Part shown: in pieces, positions 8,036 through 18,582 of the stretch | Layout of the letters: each line of letters starts with the position of its first letter | Position numbering within the stretch: the first letter of the stretch is position 1 | Assembly: GCA_902770835.1 (NCBI GenBank) | Contig: CACXUM010000025.1 | Coordinates: 1 to 39,464, forward strand | DNA from: an uncultured Bacteroidia bacterium | Lineage (GTDB): Bacteria > Bacteroidota > Bacteroidia > Bacteroidales > F082 | Length of the DNA stretch: 39,464 bases | Direction: 5' to 3' | The notes under the pieces: generated by a model | The model's database searches: none | What the model saw: only the letters and a program-made list of their open reading frames with translations | What the model was told of the DNA's origin: nothing | Program-made: the position numbers and the translations under genes

Positions 8036-8929
8036 ATGTATCACCAATCAGTCATGTTGGAACAGTGCCTCGAAGGACTGAACATCAAGCCCGAAGGCGT
8101 TTATGTCGATGTCACTTTTGGCGGCGGCGGCCATTCGAGGGCGATTTTGGAACGCCTCACCACGGGCCATCTCTACGCTTTCGACCAAGACGAGGACGCA
8201 GCGCAGAATGTTTTCGACGACGAGCGTTTCACCTTCATTCCGCAGAATTTCAAGTATTTCAAGAACTTCGTCCAACTCTACCACGGCGGAAAGATTGACG
8301 GCGTGATTGCCGACTTGGGCGTTTCGTCGCACCAGTTCGACACGCCCGAAAAGGGTTTCTCCACCCGTTTCGACGGTCCGTTGGATATGCGCATGAGCCA
8401 AATGACACCCAACGATGCGGCCACGGTGGTGAACACCTACGACCACGCCGCCCTGACGCGCATCTTGCGCCTCTACGGTGAGATGCAGCAGCCCCAACTC
8501 ATCGCATCCGACATCATCATGGCCCGCGACGCGGAACCCATCGAAACCACTGCGCAGTTGAAAATGGCCGTGCAACGCCATTTGCCCCGTGGCAAGGAAA
8601 ACAAGGTGTTGGCGCAACTTTTCCAAGCCCTACGCATCGAGGTCAACCAAGAGTTGGAAGCCCTCACGACATTCCTCGGCCAATGTCCTGACATGTTGGC
8701 TTCGGGCGGTCGGCTCGTCGTGATGTCGTATCACTCGCTTGAAGACCGTTTGGTAAAGAACTTCTTGAAAACAGGCAACGCCGAGGGCAAGGAGGAGAAA
8801 GACTTTTTCGGCAACCTGCTCACACCTTATAATATAATCACGCGCAAGCCCATCGTCCCCTCCGACGAGGAAACCGAAAGCAACAGCCGCGCCCGCAGCG
8901 CGAAACTCAGAATCGCAGAAAGGAAATAA
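8036..8929 (+). CDS. rsmH: 16S rRNA (cytosine-1402-N4)-methyltransferase
   Basis: RsmH (MraW) methylates N4 of C1402 in the ribosomal P site of 16S rRNA. The N terminus YHQSVMLEQCLEGL, the SAM-binding DVTFGGGGHSRAIL at about residues 22-35, and LGVSSHQFD, FSTRFDGPLDMRM and MSYHSLEDRLVKNF are all diagnostic and intact. The length (297 aa) is normal. It starts 12 nt after mraZ and is followed after 3 nt by the ftsL-like gene. Confidence 0.97.
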   Translation: MYHQSVMLEQCLEGLNIKPEGVYVDVTFGGGGHSRAILERLTTGHLYAFDQDEDAAQNVFDDERFTFIPQNFKYFKNFVQLYHGGKIDGVIADLGVSSHQFDTPEKGFSTRFDGPLDMRMSQMTPNDAATVVNTYDHAALTRILRLYGEMQQPQLIASDIIMARDAEPIETTAQLKMAVQRHLPRGKENKVLAQLFQALRIEVNQELEALTTFLGQCPDMLASGGRLVVMSYHSLEDRLVKNFLKTGNAEGKEEKDFFGNLLTPYNIITRKPIVPSDEETESNSRARSAKLRIAERK

Positions 8930-8932
8930 GCC

Positions 8933-9298
8933 ATGAAAGAACAGAAAGACAAGAAAAAGAAAGGCAACAAAGGCTTGATGGGCTCCATCTTGAACGGCAC
9001 GCTTCTCGTGAGGGAGGAATTCAGCAAGCAATTCCCCTTCATGGTCTATATCACGCTGTTGCTCATGGCCATCATCACCAACACCTACATTGCCGAGGGC
9101 AACATCCGCGAACTCACCCAAACCACGCGCAGGCTCAACGACTTGCAGGTGGAATATGTGCAAGTGAAGTCAGCCATCATGGAGGCCTCGAAGCAGTCGG
9201 TATTAGCCAAGAAATTGGTGGGCACCGGACTCAAGGAAGCCATCGAACCCGTGAAGCGCATCGAAATTGAACAACCCGAAAATCAGGAGAAGCCATGA
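8933..9298 (+). CDS. ftsL: FtsL-like divisome protein
   Basis: This 121-aa protein has a lysine-rich cytoplasmic N terminus, one transmembrane segment (about residues 34-54, FPFMVYITLLLMAIITNTYI) and a predicted periplasmic coiled coil (IRELTQTTRRLNDLQVEYVQVKS). That is the bitopic topology of FtsL, which links FtsQ/FtsB to the FtsW-FtsI synthase. Sequence identity in this family is low, so position between rsmH and ftsI is the main evidence. It overlaps ftsI by 4 nt (ATGA). Confidence 0.85.
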   Translation: MKEQKDKKKKGNKGLMGSILNGTLLVREEFSKQFPFMVYITLLLMAIITNTYIAEGNIRELTQTTRRLNDLQVEYVQVKSAIMEASKQSVLAKKLVGTGLKEAIEPVKRIEIEQPENQEKP

Positions 9299-11450
9299 AA
9301 ATCGACCCAAGAACCGATACCCTTTGGAAGACCTATTTGGTGTATTTCCTCGTCCTCATTTTCGGGATAGCCATCATCGCGAAGATCATCCTTGTACAAA
9401 CCCGCGACAACAAGGAACTCATGGAATTGGCCGAGCAGAACGAGTATCGCGTCAGGGTTTTGGAGGCTGCTCGCGGCAACATCATCTCGAGCGACGGCCA
9501 CCTGATGGCCACCTCCATTCCGCTCTACGATGTCTTTTTCGACTACAAGGCCGTCGACTCCGTGCTTTTCGCAAACAGCATCGATTCGCTTTGCGTACAG
9601 ATGTCAGGCTTGCTGCCCCACCGCAACCCTGCCCAATGGAAAGAGTTTTTCGCCATTGGCAAGGCCAAAAAGAACCGCCACTACAAGATTGCCCTGAACA
9701 TCACCCAACCCCAACTGCGCAAAATGCAGAAATTCGTGGTTTTCAAGGAAAAAGGCTACAAAAACGGACTCATCATCGAGAAGAAAATCCGTCGCAGCCA
9801 TCCTTACAAGGACCTTGCCAGCCTCATGCTCGGCATGGCCAACGAGGAAAAAGGCTACTATTTCGGGCTTGAAGGTGCCTACAACGACTACCTGAAAGGG
9901 CAAAACGGTCGCCAATTGGTGAGGCGGTTGCACCACAACGACTGGATTCCCGTCGATTCGGACGAAGACGTCGACGCGCAAAACGGCAACGATGTCATCA
10001 CCACTTTCGACATCAAACTGCAAGACATTGTGGAGAGTGCCCTCAACAACACCCTGACGGAAAACAAGGCCGAGCAAGGCTGCGCCATCCTGATGGACGT
10101 GGAAACCGGCCATGTGAAAGCCTTGGCCAACCTGTCACTCAACCACGAAACGGGAAAATACGAGGAAGCCTACAACGTGGCCTTGACCGAGCGTTACGAA
10201 CCCGGCTCTGTCTTCAAGATTGCCTCGATGGTGGTGCTGCTCAACCACAACAAAGACCTGAAACTCGACGACCATGTGAACATCGGCAGCGGCCCCATCA
10301 AGTTCTCGAACCGCACGATGAAAGACGACCACGCTTTTGCCAAAAGCGGCATCTGCACCGTGCAGGAAGTGATAGAGCAATCATCGAACAAAGGCACGGC
10401 GGTACTCATCACGAGAGCCTTCGCCGCGCATCCTGAAAAATACGTCGACGGCCTTTATGCCCTCGGCCTGAACAAGAAAATCGGGACGGGCATCACGGGC
10501 GAGGCGCAACCCGTCATAAAGCACCCGACCGACAAGGACAAAAAAGGCAACAAACTTTGGTCGAATGTATCACTTCCTTGGATGTCAATTGGTTATGAAG
10601 TCAATGTCACGCCGCTTCAACTGCTGATGCTCTACAACGCCATCGCCAACGACGGCCGCATGATGAAACCGCAATTCGTCACCGAAATCCGCCGAGGCAA
10701 CCAAACCATCGAAAAATTCGACCCCATCGTCCTCAACGAACACATCGTTTCGCCTGAAGGCATCGAGAAACTCCAAACCATGCTTGAAGGCGTGGTCATC
10801 AGGGGCACGGCCAAAAAGCAGTTCAAAGACTGCGTGGTGAGCGTGGCAGGCAAAACCGGCACGGCGCAATATTACGACAAGGTGCAGGGCTACGCCTACC
10901 ATGAGCCAGGAATCGGCAGAAAACTCTACAACACCACCTTCGTAGGCTACTTCCCCACCGACAAGCCAAGATACAGTTGCATCGTCATGGTGAGCCGCGC
11001 CCGTGGCCGCTTTTGGGCAGCAGGTAGCGTGTCGGCACCCGGATTCAGGGAAATCGCCGAAAAGGTCTATGCCATGCGCATCGGCTCGTCGGATGCAGAC
11101 ACACTTCCTCCTGTAACACTTGCATCGACGGAACCCATCATCACGCGCTACAGTAAGGAAACCAACTACCTCAACGGTATCGCAAAGAATTTCAACGACT
11201 TCGCCATCAACAGCGATTGGGTCACCGTGGAACATACCGAAAGTGGAGAAACCCTCCTCAAGGAAGCCCAACTGCCAACGAACACCGTACCCAATGTGGT
11301 CGGCATGGACATCACCGATGCGGTTTATCTGCTTGAAAACATGGGCATTGCAACGGAATTTGCCGGACAAGGGAAAGTCAAGGAACAATCGCTGCACGCC
11401 GGCGACACCATCAAAGCCAACAGCGTCATTCACCTAAAACTCGAAAAGAA

Positions 11451-11454
<4 letters not shown>
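9295..11454 (+). CDS. ftsI: Septal peptidoglycan transpeptidase (PBP3/FtsI) with PASTA domain
   Basis: The 719-aa product is a class B penicillin-binding protein that cross-links septal peptidoglycan. It has one N-terminal transmembrane helix (about residues 12-33), a dimerisation/pedestal region, and a transpeptidase domain. The active-site motifs are intact: SVFK with Ser305, SSN at 363-365, and KTGT at 520-523. The C terminus holds one PASTA domain (VPNVVGMDITDAVYLLENMG and on), as in many Bacteroidetes FtsI proteins. It overlaps both the ftsL-like gene and murE by 4 nt, so translation is coupled. Partner of FtsW, encoded downstream. Confidence 0.96.
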
Positions 11455-12943
<1,489 letters not shown>

Positions 12944-12944
<1 letters not shown>

Positions 12945-14221
12945 TGTTATACTATCTGTTCAATTATCTGCAAAAAGTCAACTTCCCGGGCGCACGGGTG
13001 TTCAACTATGTCACCTTCCGCGCTGCGGTAGCCATCATTCTTGCCCTCGTCATTTCGGTGTGGTTCGGCAACTGGTTCATCAAGATGCTGAAACGCAAGA
13101 AAATCATAGAAACCCAACGCGACGAGGCCACCGACCCCTACAACACCAAGAAAGTGGGCGTGCCCACTATGGGCGGCGTCATCATCATCGCGGCCATACT
13201 GATTCCCGTGCTGTTGGTCGGGAAGCTGCATAGCGTCTACACCCTTTTAATGATAGCTACCACCTTGATTCTCGGACTTTTAGGCTTCGCCGACGACTAC
13301 ATCAAGACCTTCAAGAAGAACAAGGACGGACTGAAACCGAAAATCAAGTTGGGCGGACAAATCTTGCTCGGCCTTATCGTCGGACTCACCTTGCGTTTCA
13401 ATCCTGCCGTGCAAATCAATGAAACGGTGCAGGTGAAAATCGAGGACAACAAGGAAATCGTGGTGAAAAGTCCCGACGTGAAATCAACACGCACGACCAT
13501 CCCATTCCTGAAGAACCACAACCTCAACTACGCCGACTTGTTCAAATGGGCCGGTCCGCGCTGGATGTATAATCTCGCGTGGATATTTCTCGTGCTGCTC
13601 ACCGTGTTCATCGTGGCCGCCGTCAGCAATGGTTCCAACCTCAACGACGGCATGGACGGCATGGCCTCCGGCAACTCCGCCATCATTGGCCTGACTTTGC
13701 TGATATTGGCCTACATCTCCAGTAATGCAGTCACAGCGAGTTACCTTAATGTTATGTATATCCCTGGAAGCGAAGAAGTTGTCGTTTTCATGGCCGCATT
13801 CGTCGGTGCCCTCATTGGTTTCCTTTGGTTCAACTCCTACCCCGCCCAAATCTTCATGGGCGACACGGGCAGCCTCACCATCGGCGGCATCATTGCGGTT
13901 TCGGCCATCATCATCCACAAGGAACTGCTGCTGCCCTTGCTCTGCGGTGTGTTCCTCTTCGAAATCCTTTCCGACTTGGACGTGAAGCGTTTCGTCAAGA
14001 CGGGCAAGAAGCACCGCATTTGGAAAACGGCTCCATTGCACGACCATTTCCGCATGAGTTACAGCAAGTTCAAAGAAAGATGGCCCAACTCGACCGTCAC
14101 CTTCAAAGGCCACGGCGAAGGCCACAATACCGTCCACCATGAGGTGAAAATCACCATCCGCTTCTGGATTGTGACCATCCTTTTGGCGGCGTTCACATTG
14201 ATAACTTTCAAAATCAGATAA
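12944..14221 (+). CDS. mraY: Phospho-N-acetylmuramoyl-pentapeptide transferase
   Basis: MraY transfers phospho-MurNAc-pentapeptide to undecaprenyl phosphate, giving lipid I at the inner face of the cytoplasmic membrane. The product (425 aa) is polytopic with about ten hydrophobic segments. Diagnostic motifs are TKKVGVPTMGGV, FADDYIKTFKKNKDGLKPK, the catalytic NLNDGMDGMASG and GDTGSLTIGG. The extra loop between the early and middle segments (about residues 148-190, charged) is usual for Bacteroidetes MraY. Its ATG shares a base with the murE stop, and the MurD-like ORF starts 3 nt after its TAA. Confidence 0.97.
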
Positions 14222-14224
14222 AAA

Positions 14225-14791
14225 ATGACTTACATCGAAGAATTGACCAACACGAAGCAGAAGCAGCGCAACTCGATGGTTGCGGGCATATCGTCTAAAA
14301 TCTTGCAAATCAGAAAAGAAAGCATCAAGCAAAGCCTGAGCGACCTCGACACCATTGAGCACAGGCAAGACCTTGTTGCCACCATCGACGGCGTGATGTA
14401 TTACGACGACTCGAGAGCCGAAACCGTGAACGCCACTTGGTTCACTTTCGAGAACATCGTGCGCCCCGTGGTGTGGATTGCAGGAGGCTACGACCGCGAC
14501 ACCGACTTCAAGGACCTGAAGCATGTGGCCAAGAAGAAAGTCAAGGCCCTGATTTGCATTGGGAAATACAACGCCAACCTGAAAAACGCCTTCCAACGCG
14601 ACATCAAGGACATCTACGAAGTGAAAGACTTGGAGGAAGCCGTCGACACGGCCTCGTTTTTGGCCAACGAAGACGACATTGTGCTGTTTTCGCCCGCCTG
14701 CAAGTCGGACAAGGAAGACGAAACCTACATTGAGCGTGGCAACTTGTTCAAGGCAACCGTAAAGCATTTGGAAAATGAACATTGTCAATAG
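14225..14791 (+). CDS. Shortened MurD-like protein (C-terminal domain only)
   Basis: The product (188 aa) corresponds only to the end of the central domain and the C-terminal domain of MurD (UDP-MurNAc-L-Ala:D-Glu ligase, usually about 450 aa). The UDP-binding domain and the ATP P-loop domain are absent. Matches to ordinary MurD are NSMVAGISSKIL for NSxAAGIxAxxL, SDLDTIEHR for SDFxGVEHR, VVWIAGGYDRD for xxWIAGGxDKG, and LFSPAC followed by ERGNLFK. Several residues important for catalysis differ: the GxHN motif is lost, NDSKATN reads DDSRAET, and the GGxDK lysine is Arg. The frame is open and its codon use matches its neighbours. It starts 3 nt after mraY and overlaps ftsW by 17 nt, so it does not look like random decay. 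Ligase activity is unlikely; a structural or regulatory role is inference. Confidence 0.8.
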   Translation: MTYIEELTNTKQKQRNSMVAGISSKILQIRKESIKQSLSDLDTIEHRQDLVATIDGVMYYDDSRAETVNATWFTFENIVRPVVWIAGGYDRDTDFKDLKHVAKKKVKALICIGKYNANLKNAFQRDIKDIYEVKDLEEAVDTASFLANEDDIVLFSPACKSDKEDETYIERGNLFKATVKHLENEHCQ

Positions 14792-16061
14792 GATATTGAA
14801 AGGCGACAAAGTCATCTGGATTGTCGCGCTGCTGTTGGGCATCATTTCGCTCATCGTGGTCTACAGCGCGACCAGTGCCTTGGCCGTTTCCAAATACTCA
14901 GGCAGCACGGGCACAGTGCTGATGAAGCATTTGGGGATGCTCGTCTTTGGCTTCCTTATGATGTTTGCCGCCTCCAAAATCAACTACAAGCACTACGCGA
15001 AAGCCGCCCTGCTGCTGATGATTCCGTGCTTGGCGCTGCTGCTTTACACTCTCGCCTTCGGCCAAAATCTCAACAGCGCAAATCGCTCCATCAATGTAGG
15101 CGGGTTCTCTTTCCAGCCGAGCGAAATGGCGAAAATCATCCTCATCACCTATTTGGCCCGCCAATTGGTGATGATGGGCGACACCAAGGACAATTTCAAG
15201 GACTTCTTGGTCAAGTTGGCTTTGCCCATCTTGGCCACCGCCGGCCTGATTTTCTCCGAAAACCTCTCAACCGCCCTGATTTTGGTGACGGTCTGCATGG
15301 TGCTGCTGTTCATCGGCAGGGTGAAATTTCTCCACCTGCTTGCCCTCGTGGGTCTTTGCGTCGTTGGCATGGGATTCTATCTTGCCTTGGATGCCGTCAA
15401 GACCAGCATCGACAACAAGCACCGGCTGAAAGAACACGAGCAAGCCCTGACGATTGGCGCGAAACAAGGCGAATACAAGGCCAAGCAAAACCGTATTATG
15501 ACATGGTCGAACCGCCTGAAATCGATGGGCGAGGACAAGGGCGAAATCAACCGCTTCGACGACAAGCACCTGCAACGCACATACGCCGACATTGCCGTGG
15601 CATCAGGCTCGGTGTTCGGCAAAGGTCCCGGTAAGAGCGAGCAGCGCAACTTCCTGCCCCACCCCTACTCCGACTTCATCTATGCCATCATCATCGAGGA
15701 ATACGGGCTGTTGGGCGGCATCATCGTGCTGATGCTGTATGTCATTCTGTTCACGCGCGTCATCCGCATCGTGGGCAAACGCCCGCTCACCTTCGGCTCG
15801 TTGATGGCCTTCGGATTGGGCTTTTTGGTCATCATGCAAGGAATGGTCAACATGGGCGTCAGCATCGGACTGTTGCCCGTCACGGGCCAACCATTGCCCT
15901 TCGTCAGCATGGGCGGCACCTCATTGATGGCCACGGGACTCATTTTGGGCATGATTCTGAGCGTCACTTGCAGCATGGACGAAAGCATCAGCAAAGAACA
16001 AGAAATACAAGCAATTACAGAAATATCTGAAAATGAAAGAGAACCTGAAAGTCGTGATTAG
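14775..16061 (+). CDS. ftsW: Septal peptidoglycan glycosyltransferase FtsW (SEDS family)
   Basis: FtsW polymerises lipid II into septal glycan strands together with FtsI. The product (428 aa) has about ten transmembrane segments. SEDS hallmarks are ANRSINVGGFSFQPSEMAKI in the first half, GKGPGKSEQRNFLPHPYSDFIYAIIIEEYG around the large periplasmic loop, and LPVTGQPLPFVSMGGTSL near the end. The long charged insertion between them (about residues 210-265) is normal in this phylum. It overlaps the MurD-like ORF upstream and murG downstream (29 nt), so all three are tightly coupled. Confidence 0.96.
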   Translation: MNIVNRILKGDKVIWIVALLLGIISLIVVYSATSALAVSKYSGSTGTVLMKHLGMLVFGFLMMFAASKINYKHYAKAALLLMIPCLALLLYTLAFGQNLNSANRSINVGGFSFQPSEMAKIILITYLARQLVMMGDTKDNFKDFLVKLALPILATAGLIFSENLSTALILVTVCMVLLFIGRVKFLHLLALVGLCVVGMGFYLALDAVKTSIDNKHRLKEHEQALTIGAKQGEYKAKQNRIMTWSNRLKSMGEDKGEINRFDDKHLQRTYADIAVASGSVFGKGPGKSEQRNFLPHPYSDFIYAIIIEEYGLLGGIIVLMLYVILFTRVIRIVGKRPLTFGSLMAFGLGFLVIMQGMVNMGVSIGLLPVTGQPLPFVSMGGTSLMATGLILGMILSVTCSMDESISKEQEIQAITEISENEREPESRD

Positions 16062-17139
16062 TGGCGGCGGCACGGGCGGCCACATCTTTCCCGCCATCGC
16101 CATCGCCGATGCCTTGAAGCGGAGATTCCCCGAGGCCGACATCCTCTTTATTGGTGCCAAAGGCCGTATGGAGATGGAGCGCGTGCCGAAGGCTGGCTAC
16201 CCGATTAAAGGCCTATGGATCAGCGGCTTCACCAAGGACATCCGCTCACTCGCGCTGCCTGTCAAACTGATGGACAGCATCAACCGCGCCATCGCCATCC
16301 TGAAACGCTTCAAGCCCGATGTGGTGATTGGCGTGGGCGGCTTTGCCAGCGGACCTACTTTGATGGCTGCCAACTACTTGCGCATCCCCACGGTCATTCA
16401 GGAGCAGAACTCCTATCCGGGCAAGACCAACCGCAATGTGGGCAAGAAAGCCAAGGCCATCTGCGTGGCATACGACCACTTGGACCAATGGTTCCCTGCC
16501 GAAAAGATACACTTCACGGGCAATCCGCTACGGGCCAACATCGTCCTCAACGGCACCCGCGAAGAAGCTGCCGAATACTTCCATCTCGACCCGAACAAAC
16601 CTGTTGCGCTGTTGGTGGGCGGCAGCCAAGGTGCCTTGGGCATCAACAAGGGCATCAGCGCACAATTGTCCGCATTCAAGGACAGCGACCTGCAACTCAT
16701 CTGGCAGACGGGAAAGACCTATATCACTCAGGCACAGGAGGAAGTGAACCGTTTGGGCTTGCAAGACCAAGTGAAGCCCACCATCTTCATCGACCGCATG
16801 GACTTGGCCTACGGCTTGGCCGACATGGTCATTTCGCGTGCCGGTGCCATGTCGATTTCGGAATTGGCCTTGGTGCAAAAGCCCGTCATTTTCGTGCCGT
16901 TGCCCACCGCCGCCGAAGACCATCAAACAAAGAACGCCCAGCAACTCGTCAACGCCGAAGCCGCCCTCATGGTGCGCAACGCCGACACGGAGAAAGAACT
17001 CGTCCCGACGTTGTTCCGCCTCAAGGACGACCGCGAATTGCAGGCCAAACTCAGCGCGAACATCGGCAAATTTGCCCGGCCTAATGCCGCTGATGATATA
17101 GTTAAGGTGATAGTTGAGAGTTTAGAGTTTAGAGATTAG
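16033..17139 (+). CDS. murG: Lipid II-forming GlcNAc transferase MurG
   Basis: MurG transfers GlcNAc from UDP-GlcNAc to lipid I on the inner membrane surface. The product (368 aa) has the GT28 two-domain fold: SGGGTGGHIFPAIAIADAL at the N terminus for lipid I, GVGGFASGP, QEQNSYPGKTNR, then LLVGGSQGALGIN and SRAGAMSISELALVQKPVIFVPLPTAAEDHQTKNA for the UDP-sugar. The last seven residues (ESLEFRD) and the TAG stop are encoded by a heptanucleotide tract that continues past the gene, so its natural C terminus may have been replaced. The next dcw gene follows after 99 nt, the widest gap in the operon. Confidence 0.96.
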   Translation: MKENLKVVISGGGTGGHIFPAIAIADALKRRFPEADILFIGAKGRMEMERVPKAGYPIKGLWISGFTKDIRSLALPVKLMDSINRAIAILKRFKPDVVIGVGGFASGPTLMAANYLRIPTVIQEQNSYPGKTNRNVGKKAKAICVAYDHLDQWFPAEKIHFTGNPLRANIVLNGTREEAAEYFHLDPNKPVALLVGGSQGALGINKGISAQLSAFKDSDLQLIWQTGKTYITQAQEEVNRLGLQDQVKPTIFIDRMDLAYGLADMVISRAGAMSISELALVQKPVIFVPLPTAAEDHQTKNAQQLVNAEAALMVRNADTEKELVPTLFRLKDDRELQAKLSANIGKFARPNAADDIVKVIVESLEFRD

Positions 17140-17153
17140 AGTTAATAGTTAAA
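17112..17153 (+). repeat. Heptanucleotide tract over the murG stop codon
   Basis: Successive 7-mers are AGTTGAG, AGTTTAG, AGTTTAG, AGATTAG, AGTTAAT and AGTTAAA. The fourth contains the TAG stop of murG. The first is the exact reverse complement of the murE repeat unit (CTCAACT), so the two tracts belong to one repeat family in opposite orientation. Confidence 0.85.
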
Positions 17154-17155
17154 AC

Positions 17156-17205
17156 CAGCCCCGTAGGGGCGACAGAACAATAGGCAGGCGGTGTAAACCC
17201 CTGCC
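17156..17205 (+). repeat. REP-like paired-hairpin element, copy 1
   Basis: A first hairpin, GCCCC-GTA-GGGGC, is followed after about 13 nt by a second imperfect palindrome, GGCAG..GGT-GTAA-ACC.CTGCC. The same order and near-identical sequence recur at 23033-23085. It fills the murG-murC gap, where it could act as an mRNA-stabilising or attenuating structure. It is of the kind mobilised by REP-associated transposases, none of which is in this window. Confidence 0.85.
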
Positions 17206-17238
17206 CAACAAACAACAAACAAAAAAACGAATGACAAA

Positions 17239-18582
17239 ATGACCAACGGAGAAGGACATACGATTTATATGTTAGGCATCGGCGGCATAGGCATGAGCGC
17301 CTTGGCCCGATACTACCAAAGCATGGGTTACGCCATTGCCGGCTACGACCGCACCAAGTCGCGGCTGACCTTTCAATTGGAAAAGGAAGGCATGGCCATC
17401 CATTACGAAGACCGTCCCGAATTGTTGCCCGAATCCATCGACATGGTCATCTACACGCCCGCCGTGCCTCACGACCTCAAGGAATTTGAGGCCTTGCGCC
17501 AACGCGAACTGCCGATTCTGAAACGCTCAGAAGCCTTGGGCAAAATCTCGAAAGACCACTTCACCATCGCCGTTTCCGGCACCCACGGCAAGACCACGAC
17601 CACGGCCATGATTGCCCACATCCTCAACCACAGCCGCCTCAACACCACAGCTTTCATCGGTGGAATCGCCAAAAACTTCGACAGCAATTTGCTCTTGGGC
17701 AAACCCAAAGACAGCATCCTCGTGGTCGAGGCCGATGAGTTCGACCGCTCCTTCTTGCAACTCCACCCCGACGTCAGCATCATCGGCTCCATCGATGCCG
17801 ACCATTTGGACATCTACGGCGACAAGGAGCATCTCATTGAGAGTTTCAACGACTTCGCGAAACTCACCAAGCGCAATGTCATCGTCAGGGAAGGTCTTGA
17901 GGTAGAGGCTTGGAACAAAATCACTTACGGTTTCGGCGACGACTGCAAATACCAAATCATTTTGGGGAACAGCGGCAGCGGCTACACCATGTTCTACATC
18001 AAGGGCGAAGGTCAGGACAAGTTCAAGATCATCATGCCCCTCGCCGGCATCCACAATGTGCTGAATGCCACCGCCGCCTTCATTGCCGCACGGCGCATCG
18101 GTGTGTCGCGCAATGCCATCGCCGAGGCACTCCACACCTTCATGGGCGTGAAGCGTCGCTTCGATGTTCGTATCAACACCGAAAAATATTGCTACATTGA
18201 CGATTACGCCCACCATCCCGAGGAAATCCGCTCGTGCCTGCAAGCCATCAGGGACTTCTATCCCAACCGTCGGCTCACCCTCGTTTTCCAGCCCCACCTC
18301 TACAGCCGCACTCGCGACTTCATGGACGAATTTGCAGAAGTGCTGGCCACCGCCGACGAACTGATTCTCTTGGACATCTATGCCGCGAGGGAAGAACCCA
18401 TCGAGGGTGTGTCGTCGCAAGTCCTGTTGGACAAGATACAAATGCCTGACAAGAAACTCGTCGCCAAGACCCAACTCATCAAACTGATTGACAGCGAGAA
18501 ACCTGAACTTTTGGTGACGATGGGCGCGGGCGACATCGACCGATATGTTGAACTTTTCGAAGAACTGATAAAGTCATGGTAA
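17239..18582 (+). CDS. murC: UDP-N-acetylmuramate:L-alanine ligase
   Basis: MurC adds L-alanine to UDP-MurNAc, the first stem-peptide step. The product (447 aa) shows the N-terminal UDP-binding YMLGIGGIGMSALARYY, the ATP loop GTHGKTTT at about residues 114-121, VEADEFDRSFLQL, SIDADHLDIYGD, and the C-terminal DDYAHHPEEI. All are intact, and the length fits the family. Its ATG at 17239 is the only in-frame start giving the conserved N terminus; an ATG at 17231 stops after three codons. It overlaps ftsQ by 7 nt. Confidence 0.97.
   Translation: MTNGEGHTIYMLGIGGIGMSALARYYQSMGYAIAGYDRTKSRLTFQLEKEGMAIHYEDRPELLPESIDMVIYTPAVPHDLKEFEALRQRELPILKRSEALGKISKDHFTIAVSGTHGKTTTTAMIAHILNHSRLNTTAFIGGIAKNFDSNLLLGKPKDSILVVEADEFDRSFLQLHPDVSIIGSIDADHLDIYGDKEHLIESFNDFAKLTKRNVIVREGLEVEAWNKITYGFGDDCKYQIILGNSGSGYTMFYIKGEGQDKFKIIMPLAGIHNVLNATAAFIAARRIGVSRNAIAEALHTFMGVKRRFDVRINTEKYCYIDDYAHHPEEIRSCLQAIRDFYPNRRLTLVFQPHLYSRTRDFMDEFAEVLATADELILLDIYAAREEPIEGVSSQVLLDKIQMPDKKLVAKTQLIKLIDSEKPELLVTMGAGDIDRYVELFEELIKSW

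Noticed and set aside
14225-14791. Random decay of murD as a simple pseudogene
   Set aside because: There is one open frame with a proper start, conserved spacing and overlap with ftsW, and no remnants of the missing part. An assembly deletion cannot be excluded from sequence alone.
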